A stretch of 64,000 bases of DNA, from the NCBI GenBank assembly GCA_964017235.1, contig OZ024933.1, positions 12,899,962 through 12,963,961 on the forward strand, read 5' to 3'. A program made the translations under genes and the position numbers. The notes below the pieces were generated by a model. The model had not been told where the DNA came from. It saw only the letters and a list, made by a program, of their open reading frames with translations, and searched no databases. The stretch is from Sabellastarte sp. h YS-2021 (Eukaryota > Annelida > Polychaeta > Sabellida > Sabellidae). Numbering within the stretch: position 1 is the first letter of the stretch; every line of letters starts with the position of its first letter. Below are positions 1 through 11,029 of this stretch, in pieces.

Positions 1-2710
1 TACTTGTGGCCAATTCGCCTATGAGTAATTGTTTGTGTTGGTTGTTATTCACTTTACTTTCAAATTTAACTAAATTATAATGAACACAAAACAGTGCAGC
101 CAGGATTGTATCTAACACTAGTAGATGCACCAGTATGTCTCCTATCCTCAAAAAAATTACTTTACTTTTTACTTTCCCTTCAATATCACTCAGTACTCAA
201 AGGGTCTACTCTTATTTACTAGTTTCTACACACTGAATTTCCAAAGTATTTTGCCTGATATCTTTCTTATTATAGCATTTCTTACAGTGCCATGCACAGT
301 TGTAATTTTTTGTGTTAAAGTTTCACCCATCCACTGAAAAGGCTGTTGAAATGTTTTGTTATAGCTTTGATTTTGATGCCAACATTGCTTAAATGTTCTT
401 CTAGTTTCTTTCAGAAGGAACCAATCTCTTCGCCAAGGCATACACACTTTTGTCTGAATTATTCCCTTCTGTTCTTGTTGGTGCCTGGCAACTTTCCTGT
501 ATCTAGATATTGAAATTGATTGACCTTTTTAAGTGTTGATGCACCTTCTTAGTAAATGTGACATTAAGTACTATAAAAGTCCAATTATTATTAGAATCCA
601 AATAGTTTTTGAAAATATTGAATTTTAAGGATGATTTTATAGATTTATTTCACATAATTATATTCCACACAAGATGTTATCCAATTCAACTTGTAAAACA
701 GAGCCAGCATGTTGACAAAAGAACATAATCTGCCACTGTAAAGATGAGAAAAGACAAACATTTAAGTGCAGAGGTCATTGCTATAGCAAGAATTACCTCC
801 TAAACACTGTGTGCAGGAGGATCTGGTTTAAACTGTTTAACTCTATCAAATCCCCCAAATCCTGAAGTAAATGCATAGCTTTTATGAATGACAGGAACCA
901 CAGGGGTCAATAAGCAGAAAGGTATGTATGAGTTCTATGGCACATCAAAAATGCTCACTTTTACACGTTTCAATTGTCTAACTTAAAATGAACAATTCTT
1001 GAAATCCAGGACCAAAAGTCTTTACCAGAACACAAGACGCAACCGGCACTACAAAAGACTTTGGGAATCAAGCATGCTAGCCACTCAACAGTCAAAGACA
1101 CCTGTATATAGAAAGGAGATTCAATTTGTTTGCCTAACCACACCTGTAGCGGTAAGGCCAATCCAAGCTCTAGGCAACATGGACAACTAACTATGTTTTC
1201 CAGCTATGAGCATCTGCTGCTGACCAGAATCTGTGTAATAATTCCCAAAGGGCCCTCAGGGTTAACCCACCACTTTTCTTCTGAGTTATTTCTGCTTTAA
1301 AGCTTTTCACTAGCCCTTAAGTTGTTCCATGGTGGTTGTTGCAGATTTAGAGATACATTCACTCTGATCCCACTTCCAAACAGTGACTCCTACTTCATTG
1401 TGCTTTGTAGCTACATAAATAACTCTAATGCATTTTGTATCACACTGGTATACAGTTTCATCATCAATATTAAAAGAGCTAATGCATGGTCTCCCATAAG
1501 AAGTAAGGTGCTGATCAAGTAAGGCGCTTAACCCAGTCATTGTAATACTCCTTTTGTGCTATTTAATACAGTAAGAAAACCATGAATGTCAGCTGCCTAA
1601 GGATGAAGTTTAGAGCTACAGGCCTGAATCTAGTCACTGTTTTATCTCAAACATTGTCGAATGTCTCGTTGCACCCTCGCATATAAAACACTTAGATAAC
1701 AAAACCCTGCTAATCTCCATCAGTCTGCCTGTAAAAGGAGACATCCCAAAATCAAAACCAGCTCATCAGTACGACAGTATATGCCACCCTAGCCCACTCT
1801 ACATGTCTTGCATGTGTCTCCATAGTCTGGGATATGTGGTATATAGTGCTTTACATCTTACCTGGCTGATTGCTATCAAGCTATTGAGACTAGTTACATT
1901 CTGTCTAATTTGTCTAAGCTGTTGTAGGAAGCGGGAAGCTTCTGGAATCAGTAAAATGCAATGAGGATGCTGTAAGAATAGTTTGTAATGTTCTTGTCTC
2001 CTTGATCACTGACACTTACTGTGAAAAAGACTGTCCAAATAAAGCATAATATTTTTTCTTGTCTTAAATACCTATGCAAGAATCATGACAACTTGTAGCT
2101 AATTTTCTAGAATCACCTTTGTTCTTGATATATGTATATTGGCTGCAGAATGCTGCATTTTTAAAATCCAAACCTCCACACAAGCTTTGCAAATTATTTC
2201 AGCTCTCATCATATATCTACAACTACATATGCAGCAACGTTACAAGACCTCCTTAATGATATCTGAACTCCATTTTTTCTGTAATCCTCTTGAGTCTAAA
2301 TTTAGGTATATCTCTTTATTTAAGGTTACCCCATATAGCCTCCCATCTTCCTGATATATCTGGGGTAGTCTGTGGTCCTTGAATCTCAAAGTATGTAATA
2401 TTCTGGAGATTGCGAGCTACAATGATGTTATATTACATTATAAGAACTTCAAACTTATATGGGCTGAAAACAAATTATTAAAGTTCTCTGGCAAAGAAAA
2501 TACAATGACACCCTAGGCTAGTTTCTATGAAATCCTGCCAATGATTTACAGGTTAACGTCTTTCATTATGTGGAGTTTTGTATGATTATGTGGTTGTAAA
2601 ATTCATTAGATTAAAATGGTTGAACAGAGTTTACTTTAATGTACAGTGATTAACTAGCAAAACTAATTACTCAGCTATGTGTAATACACCATCAGTAGTT
2701 TATTCCTCAG
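1..2710. other. No gene recognised (left flank or upstream intron of Ig gene A)
   Basis: This AT-rich stretch has only short open frames without recognisable domains. The first credible exon downstream starts in phase 1, so an earlier exon of gene A must exist. I searched here for an acceptor followed by a V-like Ig exon or signal peptide and saw none. The stretch is probably an intron of gene A, with its 5' exons to the left of the window. Confidence 0.5.
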
Positions 2711-2884
2711 ATCCACCTGAAGTAAGTGTAGAAGGTACAACAACACCTGTTCTAGAGTACACAGCAAGAAATATTACCTGCAATACAACTGGTGGAAATC
2801 CGTCAGATCCCAGAAACTACAATTATGAGTGGACATACAAGCCTACTTATGGTGACCCAAACATATTTATTCAAGTACCCTTGT
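2711..2884 (+). CDS. Gene A exon: first half of Ig domain
   Basis: The acceptor is TTCCTCAG|AT and the donor T|GTAAGT at 2885; the exon is phase 1 to phase 1. It opens with DPPEVSVEG, a common start for invertebrate Ig domains. It carries the B-strand cysteine in NITCNTT and the core tryptophan in YEWTY. Two overlapping glycosylation sequons surround the cysteine. Confidence 0.85.
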
Positions 2885-5800
2885 GTAAGTTTTAGAAATA
2901 AAAATAACAATGTAAAAGAAATAGTTGATTAAACATTCCTAAATATAAAAACCATATAACCTTTGTTTTGAAAGGAAATACAGACTGATTTCAAGATTAT
3001 TCACTTAAAATGTAAAATTCATCACATAGATAAATTTTTCTACATGTGTATGGTTTTATTTGGTGTGAAATGCATGATCTCAATTTTAATTGGATCAGAC
3101 TTGCCATTGTAATTGTTAATTTGAATATACACAAACAATAATCGTAGCCAACATAAATTAATTTCTGTTGGACTACTTTGTACTTCGTCATTTGACATGT
3201 GAAATATAACATAGAAATATGATAACATAGGAATATTATTTGAAAGTAAAGCATATGCATATGATTTAGAGATATCGAAAAACATTTCAGGATCTAAGAA
3301 AATTACAATAATAAATCTAGTTTATTTAGACGTAGCATGTACTATCTTCTGTATTTTTCAGACAGATATGCTTTTCATATTAATACTTATATTTTAGTTA
3401 GTAATGTGATCAGTAGTAAAAGTCAAATCCAGCTAACAAATCTTGGCTATAAAGAGATGGCAGGTACTTACAAGTGTACTGTGACTAGCATTGGTGGACA
3501 GAACAGTGAAAGTAGTATACTGGACGTTTACTGTAAGTAATAATGTGTAAGTTTGTTTTCTGAAAGGTCTTCTTATTTTTACAAGCTTAAACTTATCAAA
3601 AATGATCAAAGGTAAAACAGATACTTTATTTTGTAACAATCAAATGAATAGAGTAGACAAACTAAAGTACATAATTACAATGGGTACCCTAGAGTTGGAT
3701 ATATATATAAAATAGTTATAAGTTAAGTTTTAAACCTGAGTAGTGGAAGTTTAAACACGAGTCCAATTAATTTTACGCTAAAATAAACTGAAAAATCGGG
3801 AGAAAGTGAAAGAAAGAAACGGACGCTGAGGAAGTGAAGGATTCAATCCTACAGCCAGTGTAAAAACATGTATTTTGGGTTTTTAGATTATTTTATAAAA
3901 CATATTCATATTAGTTTCATCTAAAAAAATAGAACGGCTCCACACTACCCTATCCAAAATAAACATTATGTAAGATTTGTGGTCTTTATTTCAGATCCAG
4001 CTAAATCAAACAACCCACATGATTTGACTGTTTATTCTGCCCTGAAATCTGCTGTTGTTCTGACTGTAAAATTTCATATGAATCCTGTCAATAATTACAC
4101 CGCTTTCTGGTCAATCAATGGTTTAGAGCTAGATCATGCCAATGTCAGAGACATAGTGAAAGGTCAGCAAGTGCAGACCACCTATTTTATCCCAGATTTG
4201 ACTGAAGAGCAGCTTGGAAACTACACAGTTCAAGTCATCAACTGGGATATTGCAAGCAAACAAAATGAAGCCACATTCAATGTGATACTGAAGTGGAGTG
4301 GTAAGAGCAGTAGTGCTAAGTCATTTTACCGTGTACTTTTGCAAAAACCTGTTTGGCATATTTTTGATAACATAAAAAACTTTGATTCTGATATTTAGTG
4401 TAAAATAGATCTTACAATTGCTCTCACAACCAAAATTAGGGTAAGTAAAATTTCCACTGAGTACAAGCTCAATTTTTACAACACTGTGCTTAGTTTAGAT
4501 AAATACACACTAATTACAGGGAGGCCATGAAAAATATTTCAAAAATCTTAAATAAAAGTATTCGAAACTGAGGACATGCCTTGCTTGAAATAATATATAT
4601 CTGGTATTTTGCTGATATTTGTAGTCAATTTCATTAGTAGTAGGTGTCTTTTTAAAAAGTTTTAGTCACAGTCTAATCATAAAAATGTAACTTTTGGACA
4701 AATAATTTCAATATGGACTGTAAAAATCCTTCACTGAAAAGTGATCCACAAATAGGAGGCATATCTTCCAGTACTTAAATGACCCTTCACTTTTGCATAA
4801 GCTATAACTTGTCGCTTATTGCCGAGCTGAGAGAAAGCTGCTTGGAAGTTTTCACTTTTCAGTCAATCACTTGAACTTGAAAGTTATTGTAAATGTCAAA
4901 GTTGGGGTTTTACGTCCTGTTTAGCTGCCACAGTATTATTGGGACAGGCCCTCAGCATCATCACGTGTAGGGGTAGAACTCACACAGGGGTGACTGCATG
5001 CCCATTAGATGCCAAATTTGCTAACCAATGGAGCACTGGGAACCTCAAAAACGATTGCATTTTGGAATATATTTTCAACAACTGTGGGTCAGCTATACCA
5101 TAGTCAAATTGTAAACCTATAGCTCATTGCATAGCTGAGCAATAGCTATTCAGATCTTTTATATTCAGTAAATCACTTGTAACTTGAAAATTATTGCATT
5201 TAGAGCATTTCTTTTCATTGTGAACATGTCATGGATTTCTCTGTTATTTTACTAATGTATTTACCATGTAATGCATGTTTACAATGTAATTACTCTTTGA
5301 AGGCATCAACTCTACATCTGCAGTCACTATGCACCAACTTTTGAAACTTTCTAAGATCAGTATAAGGTCCTCAGTAGCTCATTAGAAAGCTCCTTAAGTT
5401 TGTGCTTTACTTCTGAATACCATTTGCAACACATAACTTTTGTGCCATTTTCTACATTCACTTGTACTCTTCAATTCAAAACATTAAGTTTGTTACTCAT
5501 GGCCTGGTCATGGGCACCGAGTGCTTGCTTATATGCACTGTGATGGACTTTTATCATTTAGTCATGTTCATGTGTTATTAAATGTAATAATTATTTTTTT
5601 AGTTAATTGGGTTTTAATATTACTTTCAAAACGTTGTATAGGTCATATCACGATTGGTAGAGGAAGGGCAGAGGAAACCAATACATCCAGTTGGTCAAGG
5701 TTCTGTACTATAAACTGCTGATCAATGGCAAGTAACTACCAGCTTGCCCACTTGAGGTTGAGGTGGGAACCAAACCCGTTCTTAGAGGTTGGAGACAAGA

Positions 5801-8800
5801 GTGTTACCACTCTGCCACTGTGGCCCCTCAAATCTATTGCATCCAAATCATTATTTATTATCTGAGAGCACACTTAAGTAACCAAAAATATTTGCAGCAT
5901 TTGGAGCCAGTGGACTTACAATTTTGACATTAAGGGATAACATCATGAAAACAGAAGGCAAAGTTCTGAGACACTTGAACTTCTAAAGTTTGTATGTATT
6001 CTCAGTTATTTTGCAATATTGTGATGTCAAAAGAGCATCCACACAGTAACAGCTAAACAAACTCAACATTATTTGCCAAAGCAAATTTATTTTTTGCACT
6101 CAATGTACAATGTCTCAACTGTTTTGTTTATTTTTGGTCTAAATAATATGATTATACCTAATTTCAGGTTATTGCAGGCATAATGGTGTATGGAGAACAT
6201 TATTCTTGTTGTGAAAGTGTTTTGGTTTTAACATTGATTTCATACAGATAACAGAAGTCTCCCGCTGTCCATGAGTCCAACTGTCATGGTTATGGGTGTA
6301 TCACTTGGCTTACTGGTCATTACTTTAATCATTGGTGGATCTGCCTGGTACAAGACCAGGAAGTCTAAAAAAGGTATAAATACTGTACATAATTTACACA
6401 AATATTGTCAAGTGTATTGCAATTTTTAGCAATTTCATATGAAATTAATAATGACTTAATAAAATATCAATTTCTTAGAATCCTTTGAACAATACATTCT
6501 TGTAGTAGACAATTTCTTAATTTTTTCCTTGATTTTGTGAAAGCTAAGCCTGAGTACAAGCAAAACAGTAACCAATGATGCAATCCAAGGTACAACAATC
6601 TTGGACACCAAACTGAATAACTAAAAAGGCATTAAACAATTTGCAACTCAAAAGAAAAAAAAACACTATTCTGTATTATCTAGATGTTAAGAATCATTGA
6701 TTTATCAAAACTCACACTGTTTAATTAAGCGACATAACAAAAATGGCAAAACTGAGAAAACAGTGGCTTTTTGTGTTTAAAGTAACACTGTTGAGGTTAT
6801 AGGTTTTAATTTGAGGTAAGTTTGGGGGTTCTATGGTGTAGGTGAGGTGGTTTTGTGTATTTTTTCATTTATTTATTTGGATATATGGCACAGCACATCA
6901 TTAACTGGCATGGTGCTTCTCAAAACATTAATGCAGATTACAAATATCATTTCTCAAACACCTTCCAAGATACTAAAAAAAATTTATTTTTGTCTCAATG
7001 TTCATCTTTTAAACTCTGATAAATGACATCATCTGACTGAAACATCGGTGGTGCAAAAGACTCCTGGCTTTTTGTCAAGGAAAGCTCATAGTTGTGTTTG
7101 GTTACACATAGCAGAATCTATAGTGGGTTCCTGTTTAATAAAAATAAGCCAGACAATATGGACAATGAGACAATGATAGTCCCTTGCAATTAAAATAATT
7201 GCTGCCCAAACTTTTTGGACATATTTCGGCTTTGGCCTTCTAGAAAGAGCTCCAAGGGCAACTGGCATTTGCCAATTCTCATAATATTTCTTCTAATTCA
7301 AATGTGGTGTTCTGCGAGGCTACAAGTACAAAATCTTAAAAACCGCTCAAGGGCAAACCTGTCTGATGAATTTTGTGATACTTCTTCTGGCATTACTGCA
7401 GGGACAGTTGTAATGTGATAAAGTTTTTCCTGAAAGCAAGGTCATGCTAACTGTTGCTGAGGGAGCTTCTGTTTTGCACTAAGTGCATTTTTAAACAGCC
7501 ACAATAGTTTATCAAATAATAATTAATCAGGTTTCCAAACCATTTTGTAAACTGATATAGCCCTTTTACCATTGTAGCTTGATTATAATTGGGAATACAT
7601 TCTGTTACTGTTAGCTTCTTAAATTGTGATATTTTTTTAATAAACAATGGAATGGGCTCTGGAATGTTCAAAAATGGTCATTGTGGAGTTTCCAAAACAT
7701 TTGGCGACAGTAAAGCAGTCAATATTCATATTTGATTGATCTATGCAATTAGATTATTTAAATTGATCCTCCTAATTGAATGTTACTTACAAAAATGTTG
7801 TCACAGCACAAATTATTTCATATGTTATCTAGTATCCAATCTACTGCTTTGCAGGCACAATATCTTCCCCAGAAAGGGGAACTCAGTGTGTTGACTTAAC
7901 AAAATCATTATCATAAGGAAAAATCAAGGGGCTTTCAAGGTCAGTAATCCGGGGTTGTGGGTGTGACCAAGCGGGAAGGAAACCAAGTTGGGAAACTGGA
8001 ATTAAAGAGGTGGGTTTTAAGGTGTTTCCTGAAAGATGCGACAGAGGGACTATTTCTTATTTGGAAGGGGAATGAGTTCCAAGGATCCGGGACATAGTGA
8101 CTGAAAGAATTGGAGAAAAGTTTGACTGATTTATGAACCTTACAGTTAAAAGTGGGGGAGTGACAGAACTTGAGTTTAGGGGTACGTCGCCTTGTGTTCC
8201 TGGACAAGGTATAGGGATGAATTAATTATCTTAGGTAAACTGTTTGACTCTCTTTGAAAATTTTGGGTGTAATGAGACAAATTTTTAATTGTATCCTATA
8301 TTTAATTTGGAGCAAATGGAGTTGTTTTAGTTGAGGGGTAATGTGGGAGTATTTACAGGACCGGGTAACAACCCTGCAGAGTGAGTTTTGGACTAACTGC
8401 AATCTTCTTAGCTCAAACCTGTAAGTGATAAGAATAACGAATTGCAGTAGTCCAGTCTTCTTCTCACCAAAGCATTTGCTAAAAGAATTGATGTGTTAAG
8501 GTCTAGAAGGGGACGAAATCTATAGAGGTATATATAGAATTCTATATTATAATGTGGGGTTGGGATAAGAGTGAGTGTGCTCGAACTTTACAAAATACAA
8601 AATATTTATGTTATTTCATTTCCTCCAACCAAACAAACTGCCTCACATTAATGCAGAGAAGTAGTAATGGTAGATTAAATATGTAAGAGTTTATAAGTTA
8701 AAGGAAAGTTATCAAAAATTTTAACTGGGGTAACAGATTTCCTATAGATTGAACAAATACTTCATGGCTTTCTAGACAAACCCAAGGTAAAGAAAGATAG

Positions 8801-10482
8801 TTCACAAGAATACATCGGGCTCAATACAGATGGCACACAGGAGCCTATAAATGCTGCAGTTGTCTACGATGATTTGCAAACAAACACCCAGGAAACTACA
8901 GGTATACATATTGTTGATGCTTGCTCAAAAAGAAATAAAAGAAAGAAAACAACATACTCAAATGATTTCCAATGATGTTCCCTACATAAATTTCCATCAG
9001 AGTTATTAATTATAATTAAATGCAAAACAGTGTCCGTTAAAACATTTTGAATCTAGCCTTAATTTTAATACAGAAATTTTTCCCAGTATCACCATTCCCA
9101 TTATAGTTAGTGACAGTTATAATTATTGTAACCTTAGTACTTTGCTAACAATAACAATATTTAATTCATTCCAGAAATAACCCCAAAGGACAATTCAGGC
9201 GTGCATTTAGTTTTGTATAAATAATTATAGAATTACATTGCCTCCTGGTTTGCCATTTTTGTCAGAATTAATCCAAAAATACCTTTTGGAAAATATGTTA
9301 TTCCAAGTAAAATGTCAATAAAGCTTTTCTGCTATTTTCAGTTTTGATTGTAAGTAATGTGATTCTGTCAAAATTAGTAATTGAACAAAATAATAAGAAA
9401 AAAGTAGATACACAAGTAACATGAATTAATTTTTTGTCTGGATGTGAATAGTGGATAAATACTAACATAAATTGATAAATATATAAATAAGATCTCCTAG
9501 AAAGATTTTCAATATTATTGTTCAGCTATCACATTCAAAATATTGATGTCTACTTGCAGGTGATGGAGGATATGAAATCATTCCAGAAACAACTTTCACA
9601 GTTGCAGCAACTATTGAATCTGGTATGTATTTATACCAATTAAGTTAAGTTTGCTTTAGTGAAAATATGTTACCACTGCAGTAAGGTGACAAGTTTTGAA
9701 GTAGATGGTGGACTTATGACTAATGAAGTACTACAAAAAAGTCATAGATTGATGCAGCTATAATACCAGTATACCTGTATTCAGACCATTTTACTGACGT
9801 AAACCAAACATAGTTTACCATTTCTGGTAATTAAAATCTGTCAAATATAAAAGAAATATTTTCCATATAGTGACAAAAAACTTTAGAGACTCTTCATGGT
9901 CATAATGATGGTATTATATCTATCTTAGAAATTTTACACTGTCATTGGACTGTGACATGGAAAAGGTTTTATTTGTATGATATAACTTGATCTCTTGATC
10001 CATGTTTCATACACTGAGGACACAATGAGATTAGATAGAATAATAGTGACAAAGTGTTTTGGAGCTCATGGACCTTATAAAATGCATCAATCTTTCAGAT
10101 TACCTCCAACCAATAACCAGGGCAAGCAAATCGACAGGTGTGTTATGATTCCATATCCAGTTTAATATTTTCATAATTCAATTTTACTTTTGTCTAAAAA
10201 TATTATTTACAGCAATGCAAAAACAGAAAATAACATTGGTAGATTAATTATATATGTTTGGGTTGCCATCTCACTTAACCTTTATTTATATCTCTGGTAA
10301 GATCATGCAATGTTTGACTTCAGAGTTTCTTAAAGTACCTGCATCTATTGCAAATGAATCTTATATCTGTATGTCAATCTTTAATCTGTATTATTTAGTA
10401 TTGTGAGAGAATTTGTCTCTGCATATCTATTTTGATGGTATTTTCTTGTATTGTAGCATTTTCAGACCACATGGAGAAGTAA
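2711..10482 (+). CDS. Ig gene A: Ig-domain transmembrane receptor with tyrosine-motif tail (5' end missing)
   Basis: Inferred cell-surface receptor or adhesion molecule of the Ig superfamily. Eight exons are joined by GT/AG introns: 2711-2884, 3362-3532, 3995-4300, 6248-6373, 8776-8901, 9560-9622, 10099-10137 and 10457-10482. All joins are phase 1, and every internal exon length is a multiple of three. The order is an Ig domain (exons 1-2), a second Ig-like domain without cysteines (exon 3), one transmembrane helix (exon 4), and a cytoplasmic tail ending at the TAA at 10480-10482. N-glycosylation sequons NIT, NTT and NYT (twice) support an extracellular ectodomain. The tail has tyrosines in the contexts YIGL, YDDL, YEII and YLQP, typical SH2-binding sites when phosphorylated. 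The phase-1 start at 2711 shows that upstream coding exons exist outside the part I can resolve. Ligand and pathway are unknown. No specific orthologue is claimed. Confidence 0.85.
3362..3532 (+). CDS. Gene A exon: second half of Ig domain
   Basis: The acceptor is TATTTTTCAG and the donor GTAAGT at 3533. The motif LTNLGYKEMAGTYKCTV is the classical E-F region of an Ig fold: L-x-I/L-x-N-x(5-6)-GxYxC. Its cysteine pairs with the one in the previous exon. An intron inside an Ig domain is usual for C2/I-type domains of this kind. Confidence 0.85.
3995..4300 (+). CDS. Gene A exon: cysteine-free Ig-like domain
   Basis: This 102-residue exon (phase 1-1, acceptor TTTATTTCAG, donor GTAAGA at 4301) has an Ig-like core: tryptophan in AFWSINGLEL and a late strand LTEEQLGNYTVQV, where GNYTV takes the place of GxYxC. 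Neither canonical cysteine is present, so the fold would lack the intersheet disulphide. It lies next to the membrane. A fibronectin-III-like reading is less likely because of the D/E-x-x-x-GNY pattern. Confidence 0.8.
4905..5010 (-). repeat. SINE-like body fragment
   Basis: On the minus strand this reads through a conserved-looking block with GGGCCTGTCCC and ends with GTAAAACCCCAAC, the style of 3' end seen in many tRNA-derived SINEs of marine invertebrates. It may be the 3' part of the same minus-strand SINE whose tRNA-like head lies at 5763-5827, with other sequence between them. A similar TCAAAGTTGGGGTTTT stretch occurs near 32209. Confidence 0.4.
5763..5827 (-). repeat. tRNA-like SINE head
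   Basis: Reading the minus strand from 5827, the sequence starts GGGGCCACAG. It has an A-box-like TGGCAGAGTGG (complement of 5807-5817) and a B-box-like GGTTTGGTTCCC (complement of 5765-5776) at tRNA spacing. There is no clean cloverleaf, so this is a SINE head and not a tRNA gene. Confidence 0.6.
6248..6373 (+). CDS. Gene A exon: transmembrane segment
   Basis: Phase 1-1 exon between CATACAG|AT and G|GTATAA. A short juxtamembrane piece is followed by about 22 hydrophobic residues (VMVMGVSLGLLVITL onward, through IIGGSAW) and then the basic stop-transfer YKTRKSKK. This gives a type I topology with the Ig domains outside. Confidence 0.9.
7940..8560 (-). mobile_element. LINE 3' remnant (CR1/L2-like reverse transcriptase C-terminus)
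   Basis: On the minus strand, three frames carry recognisable pieces of the C-terminal part of a non-LTR reverse transcriptase. They are RRLDYCNS near 8470, an LQLVQN-type stretch near 8390, and the end motif WNSFPFQIRNSPS followed by SFRKHLKTHLF at 8200-7980. At least two frame changes and a stop separate them. It is a 5'-truncated dead copy inside a gene A intron. Confidence 0.7.
8776..8901 (+). CDS. Gene A exon: cytoplasmic tail with YIGL and YDDL motifs
   Basis: Phase 1-1 exon from TTTCTAG|AC to G|GTATAC. After a lysine-rich start (KPKVKK) it has QEYIGLN and AAVVYDDLQ. The second fits the ITIM consensus (V at Y-2, L at Y+3). It also forms the first half of an ITAM-like pair with the next exon. 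The exon is hydrophilic and probably disordered. Confidence 0.8.
9560..9622 (+). CDS. Gene A exon: tail with YEII motif
   Basis: 63-nt symmetric exon (acceptor TACTTGCAG, donor GTATGT at 9623) encoding GDGGYEIIPETTF and then a Thr/Ala-rich stretch. The distance from the preceding YDDL to YEII is twelve residues, the upper limit of the ITAM consensus. Confidence 0.75.
10099..10137 (+). CDS. Gene A exon: tail with YLQP motif
   Basis: 39-nt symmetric exon (acceptor ATCTTTCAG, donor GTGTGT at 10138) encoding DYLQPITRASKST. YLQP is a YxxP site of the kind bound by Crk/Nck-type SH2 domains. Because the exon is short, the call rests on splice sites, phase and agreement with the surrounding tail. 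Confidence 0.65.
10457..10482 (+). CDS. Gene A terminal coding exon
   Basis: Acceptor TATTGTAG at 10456 gives AFSDHMEK and the TAA stop at 10480-10482. A second acceptor eight bases downstream (TTTTCAG) keeps the same frame and would give DHMEK plus the same stop, so the exact start is uncertain by three codons. Confidence 0.65.
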
Positions 10483-10515
10483 AGATGCAAGTTATGACAA
10501 GGCCTGCAAATACCA

Positions 10516-10521
10516 AATAAA
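10516..10521 (+). terminator. Polyadenylation signal AATAAA of gene A
   Basis: AATAAA lies 34 bases after the gene A stop codon, a fitting place for a short 3' UTR. Other AATAAA hexamers are common in this AT-rich DNA, so the support is positional. Confidence 0.5.
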
Positions 10522-11029
10522 AGTGCTAGTACACAGTAAAAAAGTTGATTGTATAAAATCAAGCAGGCTTTTCACAAGAAAAATTACATGTCGATTGTGC
10601 ACCAAACTTAAAATGCATTGAGTCAGCACTAGTACTCTGTTTCTTCCTAAATTAATTTAAGCAAATTTAGTTTACATAAAAAATAATAAGTATTATTAAT
10701 GGGAATATGTTCACTTCATTAAAATTTGATTCACGAAGGAGAGAAATGGGAAATTTCGTACAAGAAAAGCTAATTGAAAGATCATTAATATGTGTGGAAA
10801 AAGATTTTGTATTTTTGATCCTGTGAATTTGCAAAATAACAGGAAAAGAAAATCTGTTAAAACACTCCGGCAACTTTTTTGGTGTACTGATACACAATTA
10901 TAAAGCTCTTTATGGAAGAGTACTCAATGCACCAAATAACTAAGTTTTAATGCCCTCTACTGAGAATGTGTGTATCCTTCTAGGTGAAATCCCTCCTCAT
11001 TTTAACGTCACTGTTGTGGATATGTCTTT

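Larger units (their letters stand above)
4301..6247. other. Gene A intron with SINE-like repeat and local duplication
   Basis: Intron of about 1.95 kb. It holds the SINE-like pieces at 4905-5010 and 5763-5827, listed separately. Short related stretches around 4855-4895 and 5165-5205 share the motif AATCACTTG followed by ACTTGAAA, suggesting a duplicated repeat unit. No coding exon was seen. Confidence 0.6.
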
